From UBA8524 sp964215915 (GTDB taxonomy: Bacteria; Bacteroidota; Bacteroidia; UBA8524), in NCBI GenBank assembly GCA_964215915.1, contig CAXPEB010000086.1, positions 29,528 through 93,527 on the forward strand: a stretch of DNA of 64,000 bases, given 5' to 3'. Positions 16,954 through 25,906 of this stretch are shown piece after piece (position 1 is the stretch's first letter; every line of letters starts with the position of its first letter). The notes under the pieces are model-generated. The model did not search any database, was not told the DNA's origin, and saw nothing but the letters and a program-made list of their open reading frames with translations. The translations under genes and the position numbers were made by a program.

Positions 16954-17426
16954 CTGGTTTCTCCTTCAGCGGATCTTTCCCGCATCAAACGGTATAATTC
17001 CCCCCGTTCCGGGGTTTCAATCACTTCCAGAATACGAAGGATTCGGTTTGCCAGATCATGCGCTATTTGCTCCCGGCTTCTCCATCCTTGCCTCCTTAAA
17101 CGGATCATATTCAAAACCACAGCTAAGATCAATGTCCCGGCAATCCAGATCAGATCGAAATAAGTGACGAAAAGACCGTGGGTACGCTTCGATGGAAAGT
17201 ACAGGATAGCGCTGAGCACCTCATCATCCATCGCTTTCAAATCAAGCGCTTCCTCCATCAAAAATGGGATTCTGTTTTCTTTTCCATATAGGAACAGGGC
17301 CTCCATGGTTTTGTCATAGAACTCACGGAAATGGGTATAGCTGTCAAAACCCAGCTTTTCCCTGCATACGCGAATAATCGAACGAAGCGCCAGAATAAGA
17401 TCCTCCCGGGTATAGTCTTCCTGCAT
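16950..17426 (-). CDS. Hypothetical membrane protein
   Basis: 158 residues. A helical N-terminal region (about 1-85) precedes a hydrophobic segment at about residues 87-108 (YFDLIWIAGTLILAVVLNMI), followed by a basic, helical C-terminal tail. One transmembrane helix is likely. I do not recognise the family. Its TAG stop overlaps that of the convergent carboxypeptidase-like gene in CTAG. A short Cys-rich reading frame ends 10 bp upstream and could be cotranscribed. Confidence 0.6.
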   Translation of the reverse strand: MQEDYTREDLILALRSIIRVCREKLGFDSYTHFREFYDKTMEALFLYGKENRIPFLMEEALDLKAMDDEVLSAILYFPSKRTHGLFVTYFDLIWIAGTLILAVVLNMIRLRRQGWRSREQIAHDLANRILRILEVIETPERGELYRLMRERSAEGETS

Positions 17427-17436
17427 GGCTGTCTAC

Positions 17437-17691
17437 TCACAACATAAACACACGATTCAGTCCCTCTATAGCATCCTTTAGGGAACCATTCAGGTGGCTG
17501 TTATGAAAATGGAAGTTACGTACGAAAAACCGGTAATACACTTCCGAACAAGGATAACAGTTGAGCAGACAGAAATACCTTCGGTAACACACTTCACAGG
17601 CGGACGGCCTAAGGGCGAAAAACCCTTCACTTTTGCCAATAATAAAAAATGATCCATTACGAAAGCAATCTAACGCCTTCCATAAAGACAC
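17437..17691 (-). CDS. Possible small Cys-rich protein
   Basis: 84 codons with no ATG; the start would be GTG at 17689-17691, next to the hairpin after the septum-protein gene. The central part carries CEVCYRRYFCLLNCYPC, a cluster of five Cys that could bind metal. Third-position bias towards G/C resembles the neighbouring genes, and the stop is 10 bp before the next ATG on the same strand. Against it stand the weak start and no recognisable homologue. It could be a decayed gene. Confidence 0.3.
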   Translation of the reverse strand: MSLWKALDCFRNGSFFIIGKSEGFFALRPSACEVCYRRYFCLLNCYPCSEVYYRFFVRNFHFHNSHLNGSLKDAIEGLNRVFML

Positions 17692-17710
17692 AACCGCCAG
17701 AACGCGGTTG
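17691..17710 (-). terminator. Hairpin after septum-protein gene
   Basis: CAACCGC and GCGGTTG form a perfect 7-bp stem with a 6-nt loop, 18 bp after the stop of the DivIC/FtsB-like gene. The following minus-strand sequence TGTCTTT is only weakly T-rich, so termination may be partial. Confidence 0.45.
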
Positions 17711-17728
17711 CGAACTTGACTTCCCCTA

Positions 17729-18013
17729 TTATTCCTCCGGAACGATCACAAAAATGTCCTCATTGTCTTTTTTCATGAGGTATTTTTCACGGGCGAATTT
17801 TTCCAGGCTCTCCTGGTTGGTAAACAGCTCATCGTATTCCTGCTGCGCTTTTTCCATTTCCCGGATATAGTATTCTTTTTCCGCTTTCAGGTTGTTCAGC
17901 TGACGACGCAACTTGAACTGTTCGATCATGTTATTCTGATCGAAAAACAGCATCCATAAGGCAAATACGCCCAGTGTGATGGCATAGCGGTATCGGATGA
18001 GTTTCCGGATCAT
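17729..18013 (-). CDS. Septum formation initiator family protein (DivIC/FtsB-like)
   Basis: 94 residues, typical length for this family. A short cytoplasmic N-terminus is followed by one transmembrane helix (about residues 11-27), a coiled coil rich in Glu, Lys and Gln (about 30-65) and the conserved end EKFAREKYLMKKDNEDIFVIVPE. FtsB/DivIC proteins bridge FtsL and FtsQ in the divisome and activate septal wall synthesis. It lies 57 bp downstream of the giant PKD-protein gene with an inverted repeat between, so cotranscription is possible but may be reduced. Confidence 0.9.
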   Translation of the reverse strand: MIRKLIRYRYAITLGVFALWMLFFDQNNMIEQFKLRRQLNNLKAEKEYYIREMEKAQQEYDELFTNQESLEKFAREKYLMKKDNEDIFVIVPEE

Positions 18014-18042
18014 ACCCAGACAAAAATAGAAGAAAGGAAGGG

Positions 18043-18082
18043 CTTATCCGTTTTGAAGCTCCCCTACTTTTCAACGGATAAG
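18043..18082 (-). repeat. Inverted repeat across the stop of the PKD-protein gene
   Basis: CTTATCCGTT (18043-18052) and AACGGATAAG (18073-18082) are perfect 10-bp arms separated by 20 bp. The stop codon of the PKD gene (18071-18073) lies inside the hairpin. On the minus strand the hairpin is followed by a pyrimidine-rich tract rather than a pure T-run, so it may be a weak terminator or an mRNA-stabilising hairpin between a surface-protein gene and a division gene. Confidence 0.5.
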
Positions 18083-21000
18083 GGTAAGGGTTCCGGTATA
18101 TTGTACAGCATCCGTATACAGGAATTTGTATTCGAAGATGACGTAATAGACGCCCGCCGGTGCCAGCGACCCATCTCCCAGGGTGCCGTCCCAGTTCACA
18201 CCGTCATTGCCGGTACCATCCTGCTCCGACTGAAATACCAACTGACCGAAACGGTTGTAGATCCGTAACCCGTATTCCGACTCCCCTTCGATATCAATAT
18301 CGAAAGCATCGTTATAGCCGGGACTATTACTATTCCCCGGAGTAAATACATTGGGGATGAATATCCGGGTTTCGTAAGTCAGTTCCACGTCTTTGCAGAT
18401 AGTATCCACACAACCGTATGCATTGCTTGCGATAAGGCAGATCGTAAAGAACCCGGTTTCCGGATGGTAAAGGTGAGACGGCTCAAACAAGGTTGACCGG
18501 TTGCGGTTACCGGATGAAGGCTGGCCGAAATCCCAATTGTAGCGGCTTGCTCCGGTCGACAGGTTATCAAAGAACTTCTCCAATGGGGTGCTCTTCGGAT
18601 CGAAATCAAAATCGGCAAAGAGATCCACCACATAAATGGGTTTCCGAACACTGTCATAACAGCCCCTTTCCTGCGGTCCAGGCGTATACAGCGGCTTATA
18701 ATCGATCCAGAACAAACCCGTATCCGGATAACTCATCAGCTGGACTTTGCTTGTGCCACTGATGCTGTCATGTAATTCCGGGAACCATCGGTACCAGGTG
18801 TACCTCGGGTCACTATTGTCCACCAGCGCAAAGGGTTTGTCCCGACAGACTGTGTCCGGCATATTGAAATCGGCTTCCGGAATGGGCAAAACCACCACCT
18901 TTCGGGCGATCTGTCCGGGTAGCGTCGTATCCGGATAAGTCACCGCACAATACTGGTTATTGAGGGTTGCCGGATTAAAGACGGAATCGGCCCCATAGAG
19001 TTGTATGTAGTATGTCCCAGGCTTATCGTACACATAACGAACATCGGAGTCGTGCACCGTTGGCAGGGTGGTATTGGCCGAATCGCCAAAATACCAGATC
19101 CAGTTCCTGACCTTGGAAGAGGTGTTCTTAAAGACGACCTCGAAAGGTTCGCAACCGATGGAATCCGTTACAAAATCAAAGGACGGAAGCGGGCCATTGA
19201 CATTCACCTTTTTATAGACCGTATCAAAACAGTCGCGGTTGGTATGGATTACCAGCATCACCGTAAACTCCCCGAACGAAGAGTAGTAATGGAAGGGGTT
19301 CTGCAGATAGCTTGGCGTGGTACCATCTCCAAAATCCCAGTACCACCAGTCAATACCTTCCATCACACTGGAATCCAGCAATAATGAAGAATCAAAAAAC
19401 TGCACAATTTCCGAACAAAGGATATCATTCTTCCCCCTAATGCCCGCGAGGGTTCCTCCTATGTCCAGAAATGCCGTATTGGTATCATAACAACCCGAAC
19501 TATCCTTGGTGATCAGTGTGATGTAATAGTCTCCGGTATCATTAAAGCACTTCACCGGATGGGTGACGGTATCTCCGGTGCCATCTCCGAAATCCCACCA
19601 CAACTTCTCCAGCCCCTGAATCGAGCGACCGGGAAAATGCCAGTACAAACTTGAGTCCCCGAAATAGCGTGTGGAATCATAAAACGTGAGGCATTCATTC
19701 AGGCAGGGGTCGGTATCAAACTCAAAGCGGTTTTTATGACCAACCGTAATGTATCGCTGACTTGAATTGGAACAGCCTCGTTTATTGATAAATATCAGTT
19801 CGGGAAAGTACTCCCCGTTTTTAGTATAGACATGCTGAAAAGTGGAGTTCGGGAATGACCCTGTATCCAGGTGAATACTGTCCATCTGTCCGTCGCCCCA
19901 GTCCCAGATCATCATCACCAGGTTACTGTCCGCGGTATCCTGGATAGTAAAGGTTACGTCCAGAGGAGCACAACCGTGCTTGGAATCAATGGTATAATCG
20001 GGTGTCGGTTCGGGGATGATATGGATGAAGTGGTGGTACCAGATCGTATCCCGGCAAACCGGCCCGCTGGTAACCCCCGGACAATTACTTGAGTCCGTCG
20101 GGCCCGTTTCCAGAATCAGTCCCACCGTCACATACCCGTTCGGATTACTCAGACTCAGGTAATTGTAGGAAGCCAGGTTTTTGATGAACTTTTTACTGGC
20201 CGCCGAATCGGGGTTTATCTGGTACTGATAACAGTTACCCGTCACAGAGAAGTTAAACGCCCGAACGATGGGAAGCCCGGTACAGGCCTGCATATTCTGG
20301 TAGGTAAACTTGATCGTTTCCTTTTTCGGAGGACCTACCTGCACCCCCACTTGCGTGGAATCGATACAACCCGTGACGGTATCATGAAGATACAGCTTTG
20401 CCACATAACACGTATCCACCGTATACAGGTGAATGGGATTCTCGTCCCGTGAATAGCGGCAATTCATACCTACATTCACATTATTCTTCGTATCCGTCGT
20501 GCAGGCCGCACAGTATTTATCGCCCAGGTCCCAGATACGTTTCACACCTATACTATTCCGGTAGTCGCTTTGATCACAGAAATAGGTACTGTCTCCGGCA
20601 ACACAGATCGATTTATTACGAGCTGTTGCCTGCGCTTTTGGCCCGCGCACCAGTACCGAGTCAAAAGCAAATGTGGAAATACAGTTACCGCGGTGAACGG
20701 TTACGGAGATGTATTTTTTACCGATGTCCAGTCCTGTCGTGGAATATTTTTTACCGGTGCCCAGTGGACGGGAGATAAAGTCGTTGGTGTCCCGAACATA
20801 CCAGAAATACTGGTCTTTTGCCGGTCCGCGGTCTTCAAATTCAAACAAGGACCCCTGGCAGTCTTCGTACTTATTCTTCCATACATCAAAAATGATAGGA
20901 TTCAAGTTGATGAGGTTATTCTGCCGGAATGTGTCGGCACAGCCGGTTTTGGAACGGATGATCAGTGTCGGCGAAAAACTGCCTGAATCCCGGTATTCAT

Positions 21001-21739
21001 GGCAGACCTGTTTCCAGGTTGTCGAATCAATCACACCATCGCCGAAATCCCAGTACCATCCGGACATGTCCGTAGAATCGGCATTGGTCAAATTGAAAAA
21101 GCAGATGGCTGCCGTATCGCAGTTCCCAAACAGCTGATACCCATACAAAGCCCTGGCATCGCGGATTACCGTCACATCCCGGGTGCTTCTGGCAATACAC
21201 CCCTTATCATCCGTCACCTCTACCACTATGGAATAGATATTATCCGAATTATAGGTATGACAGACCTGTTTTTTCCCTCCGGGGTTAAACTCAATATCCG
21301 CATATCCATCCCCGAAAAGCACTACCCGTTTTACAATGGAAGAGCCGGGTGTTCCGGCTGTTGAATTATCATTGATACATACCCGGTTACGACTGAGGCA
21401 ATAGCTGTTGTTAGGATCGGTAACAAAATCCGATTTGGGTAATGGATAGGCATTGATAACCTTAGTGGCCGTGCAGGATCCGCCTCCACTGTAATTTACG
21501 ATCACCCGGATTGTTTTCTGTCCCGGTGAGGAATACGAAACAAAGGGAGAAGCAAGGCCGGATGACTTGCCGTCGCCAAGGTCCCAGCTGTAGGAGCTGA
21601 CGGATCCTGTAGTTTGTACCTGGAAGGTAATGAAGTCATTCAGGCACACGACGGTATCGGAAAGAATGGTACAGGGCTGACCAAAAGAAAACAGGGTCAG
21701 AAAGAGTAAAACGACAGTACTTCCGATTTTTCGGTCCAA
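18071..21739 (-). CDS. Giant PKD-repeat surface protein with T9SS type B sorting domain
   Basis: 1222 residues. A signal peptide (about 1-21) is followed by many PKD-like beta domains marked by WDLGDG, WDFGDGV, WDWGDGQ, WWDFGDGTG, WYWDFGDGT and WYFGDS with VxHxY ends. The last 90 residues (RIFIPNVFTPGNSN...YNRFGQLVFQS...WDGTLGDG...APAGVYYVIFEYK) are a type B (CHU_C) sorting domain, so it should be exported by the T9SS and kept at the surface. An adhesion or gliding-adhesin role is inferred. The start is TTG at 21737-21739 (no in-frame ATG fits the signal peptide), preceded by a -7-like TAAATTC. Cys residues are unusually frequent for PKD proteins. Confidence 0.92.
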   Translation of the reverse strand: MDRKIGSTVVLLFLTLFSFGQPCTILSDTVVCLNDFITFQVQTTGSVSSYSWDLGDGKSSGLASPFVSYSSPGQKTIRVIVNYSGGGSCTATKVINAYPLPKSDFVTDPNNSYCLSRNRVCINDNSTAGTPGSSIVKRVVLFGDGYADIEFNPGGKKQVCHTYNSDNIYSIVVEVTDDKGCIARSTRDVTVIRDARALYGYQLFGNCDTAAICFFNLTNADSTDMSGWYWDFGDGVIDSTTWKQVCHEYRDSGSFSPTLIIRSKTGCADTFRQNNLINLNPIIFDVWKNKYEDCQGSLFEFEDRGPAKDQYFWYVRDTNDFISRPLGTGKKYSTTGLDIGKKYISVTVHRGNCISTFAFDSVLVRGPKAQATARNKSICVAGDSTYFCDQSDYRNSIGVKRIWDLGDKYCAACTTDTKNNVNVGMNCRYSRDENPIHLYTVDTCYVAKLYLHDTVTGCIDSTQVGVQVGPPKKETIKFTYQNMQACTGLPIVRAFNFSVTGNCYQYQINPDSAASKKFIKNLASYNYLSLSNPNGYVTVGLILETGPTDSSNCPGVTSGPVCRDTIWYHHFIHIIPEPTPDYTIDSKHGCAPLDVTFTIQDTADSNLVMMIWDWGDGQMDSIHLDTGSFPNSTFQHVYTKNGEYFPELIFINKRGCSNSSQRYITVGHKNRFEFDTDPCLNECLTFYDSTRYFGDSSLYWHFPGRSIQGLEKLWWDFGDGTGDTVTHPVKCFNDTGDYYITLITKDSSGCYDTNTAFLDIGGTLAGIRGKNDILCSEIVQFFDSSLLLDSSVMEGIDWWYWDFGDGTTPSYLQNPFHYYSSFGEFTVMLVIHTNRDCFDTVYKKVNVNGPLPSFDFVTDSIGCEPFEVVFKNTSSKVRNWIWYFGDSANTTLPTVHDSDVRYVYDKPGTYYIQLYGADSVFNPATLNNQYCAVTYPDTTLPGQIARKVVVLPIPEADFNMPDTVCRDKPFALVDNSDPRYTWYRWFPELHDSISGTSKVQLMSYPDTGLFWIDYKPLYTPGPQERGCYDSVRKPIYVVDLFADFDFDPKSTPLEKFFDNLSTGASRYNWDFGQPSSGNRNRSTLFEPSHLYHPETGFFTICLIASNAYGCVDTICKDVELTYETRIFIPNVFTPGNSNSPGYNDAFDIDIEGESEYGLRIYNRFGQLVFQSEQDGTGNDGVNWDGTLGDGSLAPAGVYYVIFEYKFLYTDAVQYTGTLTLIR

Positions 21740-21819
21740 GGCGGGAATTTAGAGTATAGACAGGGTTTCGCCGAAAAACGTTGTCTTTTTTCCCAATTTT
21801 TTTGTCAATGCTCACTAAG

Positions 21820-21855
21820 AAAAAACAATGGCCGCCCCGGATTAGGGCGACCATT
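21820..21855 (-). terminator. Terminator of the large TonB receptor gene
   Basis: AATGGCCGCCC and GGGCGACCATT pair with one G-T wobble around a 7-nt loop. On the minus strand the stem is followed by GTTTTTTC. It lies 21 bp after the receptor stop and isolates it from the PKD gene. Confidence 0.8.
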
Positions 21856-21875
21856 TCCCGCAAGCCCTGAGCAGA

Positions 21876-24800
21876 TCAGAACGTAAGGAGCAGGCTAAGT
21901 CGGGTCCTGCGGGGTAATCCGTAATATCCAGGGTTTGCCAAAGCAGTATTGTACAGGTCGATAAAACTTTGTGCGTTGGTTGCTGAAGCGGTAGCAGCCT
22001 GGCCATTGGGAGAATTCAGGTAGCCATCTGTTTCCCCGCTACCGGAATACGAATGAACGGCCTGGATGTTTCTCACATTCAGGAAGTTTTCTACCCACAG
22101 GGTCATGGTAATCTGACCGTTGATGGGCTTTCCGTCGCGCACACCCCATACCACCGGGAACGCTCTGTAAAAATTCAGGTTGTTGTTGAGTTGCCAGGGC
22201 ATACGCGAACCGTTGGGAGTGCCGCTGATAGGGCTTCTGGAAGCAATTCCGTTCTGGGCATCGGGTGTTGCAATCTGGTTGGCGGTATAAGGCTGACCGG
22301 AAAATGCAGCCATCAGCATACTCACACCGGCATTTTCCAGCACTCGGGCTCCTGCGATCACAGGTCCGGAATACTCTTTTCCGTTACCGAAAACATACTG
22401 CAGATTGAGTTTGATAGAATGACGAACATCAAAATCCAGCGGGAACAGGTTACGCAGGTTAGGCTGACCTGCACTTACCAGGGTTGCCTGTGAACCGGTA
22501 CCGGAACCCGTACCTTCCGCAATCTGGAACTGGTAGCTGGCATCCAGGTACAAGTGGCCGCTTCTCAGGGAGTATTCGGTACGTATCCCCTTAACGGTAG
22601 ACATATCGATATTTCCATAAGAAAGGTAAGATACCGGGTAAGCCAGGTAGTAGCGAACCAACTGGATCATGTTCCGCTGTTCCCGGTAAGAAGCGGTGAT
22701 GGAAAGAATGGAAGAGCGGCTCAGGCTCTGCTTGAAGCCCAGCTCATAATCCGTGGTAAGTTGTTGTTTCAGGTCAGGGTTATTCACTACCCGGGTGGAG
22801 TTGTAACGCATGAAATAATAGTCGTCTATGGGAGTGAAAATATTGCTCGGCCGCTGAGCCAGCACATCGTAATAGGCAAAGAAGCTGGCGGTGCTGCTGA
22901 TAGGAAAGTTCACCGAGAAGCGAGGCAGTACCACCATCTTGGCATCATAGTCACGGAAGGACGCGGCACTCAGCACCTCGTTTTGTCCATCCACCAGATA
23001 AGGCTGTATGGTTCCTGATTTGGTTTTTGTGGCAATCTGAGTCGGATCTGCTATGCGTAGCCCCTGTGCATTAAACCACTGGTTCCCGTCGCGATACCCA
23101 AGGATCTGTGATGGGTTTTTACTGTCATTTACATACACCTTGTAGCCATTGCCAACCCCATCCGGGTGTGACACGGCATTCCCGTTGAGTTCCTTCACTT
23201 CTCCGGCGGTGCGGATGGGATACAGGCTGTATGGATCTTTCAGTACCGGAATATTGGCGTCAAAGCGTTCCACACGAACTCCGAAACGGATAATCATCTG
23301 ACGCAACTCAATCATATCCTGCAGGTACATGGCTGCATAAATCGGGCGGTAAGCTCCTATACTGCGGTTTGCCGGATCATTGAGAAAATCCTCCACACTG
23401 TGGGTCTTGCGGTCTTTCCGTCCAAGGTAATCGTAACCGTAATAGCTTACATACTGGTTACTGCCCCCGGTGCCCAGCAGCTCATCAGCTGTAAAAAGAT
23501 CCATGGAAAAGCGGGTCGGGTCCAGGGCATGGATATTCAGGTAGCTGTTTTCATCCACAGGGTTGCCGTAAACATCACGGTACCCTTGCTCCATCAGACG
23601 CTGCCTGATCCTTTTGGAAAACTCCGTTTGCTCATTGGTAAAAACCTGGCGGTAAGAAACGGTGTCGGAAAAGGTACCGTTCTGGTCATAATGAATCTGC
23701 GGGTTGGCGTAATCCAGTACCAATCCCTGGTTAGCACTTTGGTACATCATGTCCCATAGGTTAACGGCGTTAACACTGTATGCACGGGAGATACGCTGCT
23801 CAAAATAGAAACCGAGTTTGACACTGTGGATGCCCTTGTTCACCTCCCCGTTCACATTCATACTGAACTGTTCAGTCTGGGAACGGCTGACACCTGAATT
23901 GATGGATGATCCAACCGTCAGCGCACCGATATTGTTCCACATGTTCGAATAGATCCCGATCGGACTCATGCCGTTCAACAATCCGCCACCGCTTCCGCTG
24001 ATCTGATTGAAATTGCGCACCTGGTCTGTCTGCCGGAAATAGGCTTCGGTATAGTTGGCCAGCAGCGGGTTGGATGTATTTCCACGGTCAAAACGGATCA
24101 GAGTATCCTGGAACCCTTCCAGTTCGTAGTAGTTTTTCACCCAAACCGTGTCCCCGTTCTGGATTATGGGTATGGCCTTTCCCGACTGTCCTTCATTTCC
24201 ATTGTATTGATAGCTCGGTGCCCGGTAGGCATCAAAACGACCGACATATCCGTATCGGAAATAGTCATCGCGAAGTTCGGGGTCCTCCACCCTGCTCCAT
24301 ACGCCCTGATACTGGAGGCTGATGGTGTATTTGAGCCTTTTCAGTTTTCTTCGGTTGATGGATGCCGTATCGAGAGTTGCCAGCAGGTTGTGTTCCATAT
24401 TCAGGTAACTGGCTACAGCCCAGTTCGTCTGCACCGGATTTGCATTGGCATTAAGAAGTTCATTGCCCCAGGGTGCCAGTGTGTTATGCTGACGGTCTAC
24501 GATAGCTGCCCCCTCAAAAGTCAGGTTGGTACGCGGCCGGTATTCCAGTTTACCCACCCACATAAGGTCACTGGAAGAAGCATTCTGTCTGGCCTTACGG
24601 CGTTCCAGGTCGCTCAGGGTCAGGAATTCTGCGGCAGGCACAAAACCGTTTCCGGTAACCGAAGGGCGAATGGGGTTTTCTTCCAGTTCCTTGAGTTTAT
24701 CATCCTTTACCTTCCAAATACCTATGGCCGAAGGACTTGGGTCCGCCTGCCAGAATAGGTTGAAATTGCTGTGATACCCAAGCACCATCCGCTTATAGCC

Positions 24801-25595
24801 CGCCTGTTTGTTTTCTTTCATGATGAGCGGACCACCGAAATTGAGGTCAAAACGGGTGTAGTGATATTTATCGAACAAGCTGGAACTGATCACCTCTGCC
24901 GTAGCATAAGGCTTGGTTTCCACCGGGGTAAGGTACTGCACCACGGCTCCACCGGTAAAATCGCCGTATTCCGGGGCCACCCCTCCGATTACCAGTCCGA
25001 GTTGGGCCATGGAACGCGGAGAAATATTCAACCGCGAGATCATAGGCATGGTGCCCAGGTAGTAGGCGGTAGCCGAAGGCCTGGCTCCTTTTACGCTGAG
25101 CCCGTTTCGTGTGGGTGTGGCTGAAGGCTGATACGAAATGATATCATTAATGTTCCGGCTGGGAGTAAGTCCGAGCTGGGTTTTATCGATGATATGGATA
25201 TTGTCCAGCGGCTTCATTTCCAGGATGGTGTCGTTCTTTCTCCCGTCGATGATGATATCATCCCCCGCAAGAATCGCGGATATCCCCAGTTTGTAACTGG
25301 CATAGTTCATCTCACCGGCTTTCAACCGGATCACGTGTTGCTGGGTACCGAAACCCGTGTAACTGATCCGGATCACATAGGTGCCTGCCGCTATACCACT
25401 CAGGTAGTATTCCCCTTCGAGGTCGGTAGTGGTACCGGTGATCATGGTATTGTTGCTCAGCAGGATGACGTTAGCCCCTATCAGCGCTTCGCCAGTGAGG
25501 GAATCGGTGACCTTACCTTTGAGTTCGGCGGAGTTCTGGGCGGCCAGTTGCAGCGAGAATAGAACACAAACTAGTACGTAAATGTTTTTGTGCAT
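21876..25595 (-). CDS. Large TonB-dependent receptor with carboxypeptidase-like N-terminus
   Basis: 1239 residues from the ATG at 25593-25595; an upstream in-frame start (25643) would put 16 residues before the signal peptide. After the signal (ending LAAQ) come a CarboxypepD_reg-like domain (about 25-110), a plug domain (about 130-250; INDIISYQPSATPTRNGLSVKGARPSATAYYLG) and a long beta-barrel ending in Phe (SLLLTF). The barrel is larger than normal siderophore receptors and resembles oar-like outer-membrane proteins. No SusD partner lies nearby, so a SusC role is unlikely. Substrate unknown. It is monocistronic, with a terminator behind and a 311-bp divergent region in front. Confidence 0.88.
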   Translation of the reverse strand: MHKNIYVLVCVLFSLQLAAQNSAELKGKVTDSLTGEALIGANVILLSNNTMITGTTTDLEGEYYLSGIAAGTYVIRISYTGFGTQQHVIRLKAGEMNYASYKLGISAILAGDDIIIDGRKNDTILEMKPLDNIHIIDKTQLGLTPSRNINDIISYQPSATPTRNGLSVKGARPSATAYYLGTMPMISRLNISPRSMAQLGLVIGGVAPEYGDFTGGAVVQYLTPVETKPYATAEVISSSLFDKYHYTRFDLNFGGPLIMKENKQAGYKRMVLGYHSNFNLFWQADPSPSAIGIWKVKDDKLKELEENPIRPSVTGNGFVPAAEFLTLSDLERRKARQNASSSDLMWVGKLEYRPRTNLTFEGAAIVDRQHNTLAPWGNELLNANANPVQTNWAVASYLNMEHNLLATLDTASINRRKLKRLKYTISLQYQGVWSRVEDPELRDDYFRYGYVGRFDAYRAPSYQYNGNEGQSGKAIPIIQNGDTVWVKNYYELEGFQDTLIRFDRGNTSNPLLANYTEAYFRQTDQVRNFNQISGSGGGLLNGMSPIGIYSNMWNNIGALTVGSSINSGVSRSQTEQFSMNVNGEVNKGIHSVKLGFYFEQRISRAYSVNAVNLWDMMYQSANQGLVLDYANPQIHYDQNGTFSDTVSYRQVFTNEQTEFSKRIRQRLMEQGYRDVYGNPVDENSYLNIHALDPTRFSMDLFTADELLGTGGSNQYVSYYGYDYLGRKDRKTHSVEDFLNDPANRSIGAYRPIYAAMYLQDMIELRQMIIRFGVRVERFDANIPVLKDPYSLYPIRTAGEVKELNGNAVSHPDGVGNGYKVYVNDSKNPSQILGYRDGNQWFNAQGLRIADPTQIATKTKSGTIQPYLVDGQNEVLSAASFRDYDAKMVVLPRFSVNFPISSTASFFAYYDVLAQRPSNIFTPIDDYYFMRYNSTRVVNNPDLKQQLTTDYELGFKQSLSRSSILSITASYREQRNMIQLVRYYLAYPVSYLSYGNIDMSTVKGIRTEYSLRSGHLYLDASYQFQIAEGTGSGTGSQATLVSAGQPNLRNLFPLDFDVRHSIKLNLQYVFGNGKEYSGPVIAGARVLENAGVSMLMAAFSGQPYTANQIATPDAQNGIASRSPISGTPNGSRMPWQLNNNLNFYRAFPVVWGVRDGKPINGQITMTLWVENFLNVRNIQAVHSYSGSGETDGYLNSPNGQAATASATNAQSFIDLYNTALANPGYYGLPRRTRLSLLLTF

Positions 25596-25906
25596 AGCAT
25601 GGGTGTTTATGGAACCGGTATTGACCGGGCCCGGATACAACATTCCCCCTTGCAGTGCACCGCATTAATTTCTGTTCCAAGGTTTTACAACCTTTTCAGG
25701 AAAGTCTTTCGGGGATTAATTTCTATACGTAAAACGTCGCGGGCAACGCTTAAGGTTGGAGAATCGCTGCATGGGATTTTAAAAAATACCGTAAACCCTT
25801 GATTATCATCTACAAAAATCCTTCATCCGAATATTTTAAATCATCACCGAAGCCGTTTGCAGGCCTCCTCCGGAGGTTTTATATTGCCGCCCTGAGTTTA
25901 AACATC
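25596..25906. promoter_or_regulatory. Divergent promoter region between TonB receptor and C1 peptidase
   Basis: 311 bp without a convincing gene. For the plus strand, TTTG (25856-25859), a 20-bp spacer and TATATTGC (25880-25887) fit a Bacteroidota promoter 20 bp before the peptidase ATG. A CCTCC-TCC-GGAGG mini-hairpin lies inside the spacer. AAGGTT-TTAC-AACCTT at 25679-25694 is a 6-bp hairpin that could be an operator for the receptor. No clear promoter for the receptor was found. Confidence 0.4.

Noticed and set aside
21876..25595. SusC-type glycan receptor
   Set aside because: No SusD partner or carbohydrate-active enzyme nearby and the gene is monocistronic.
25679..25694. AAGGTT-TTAC-AACCTT as a terminator
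   Set aside because: It lies in a divergent intergenic region with no upstream gene to terminate; kept only as a possible operator.
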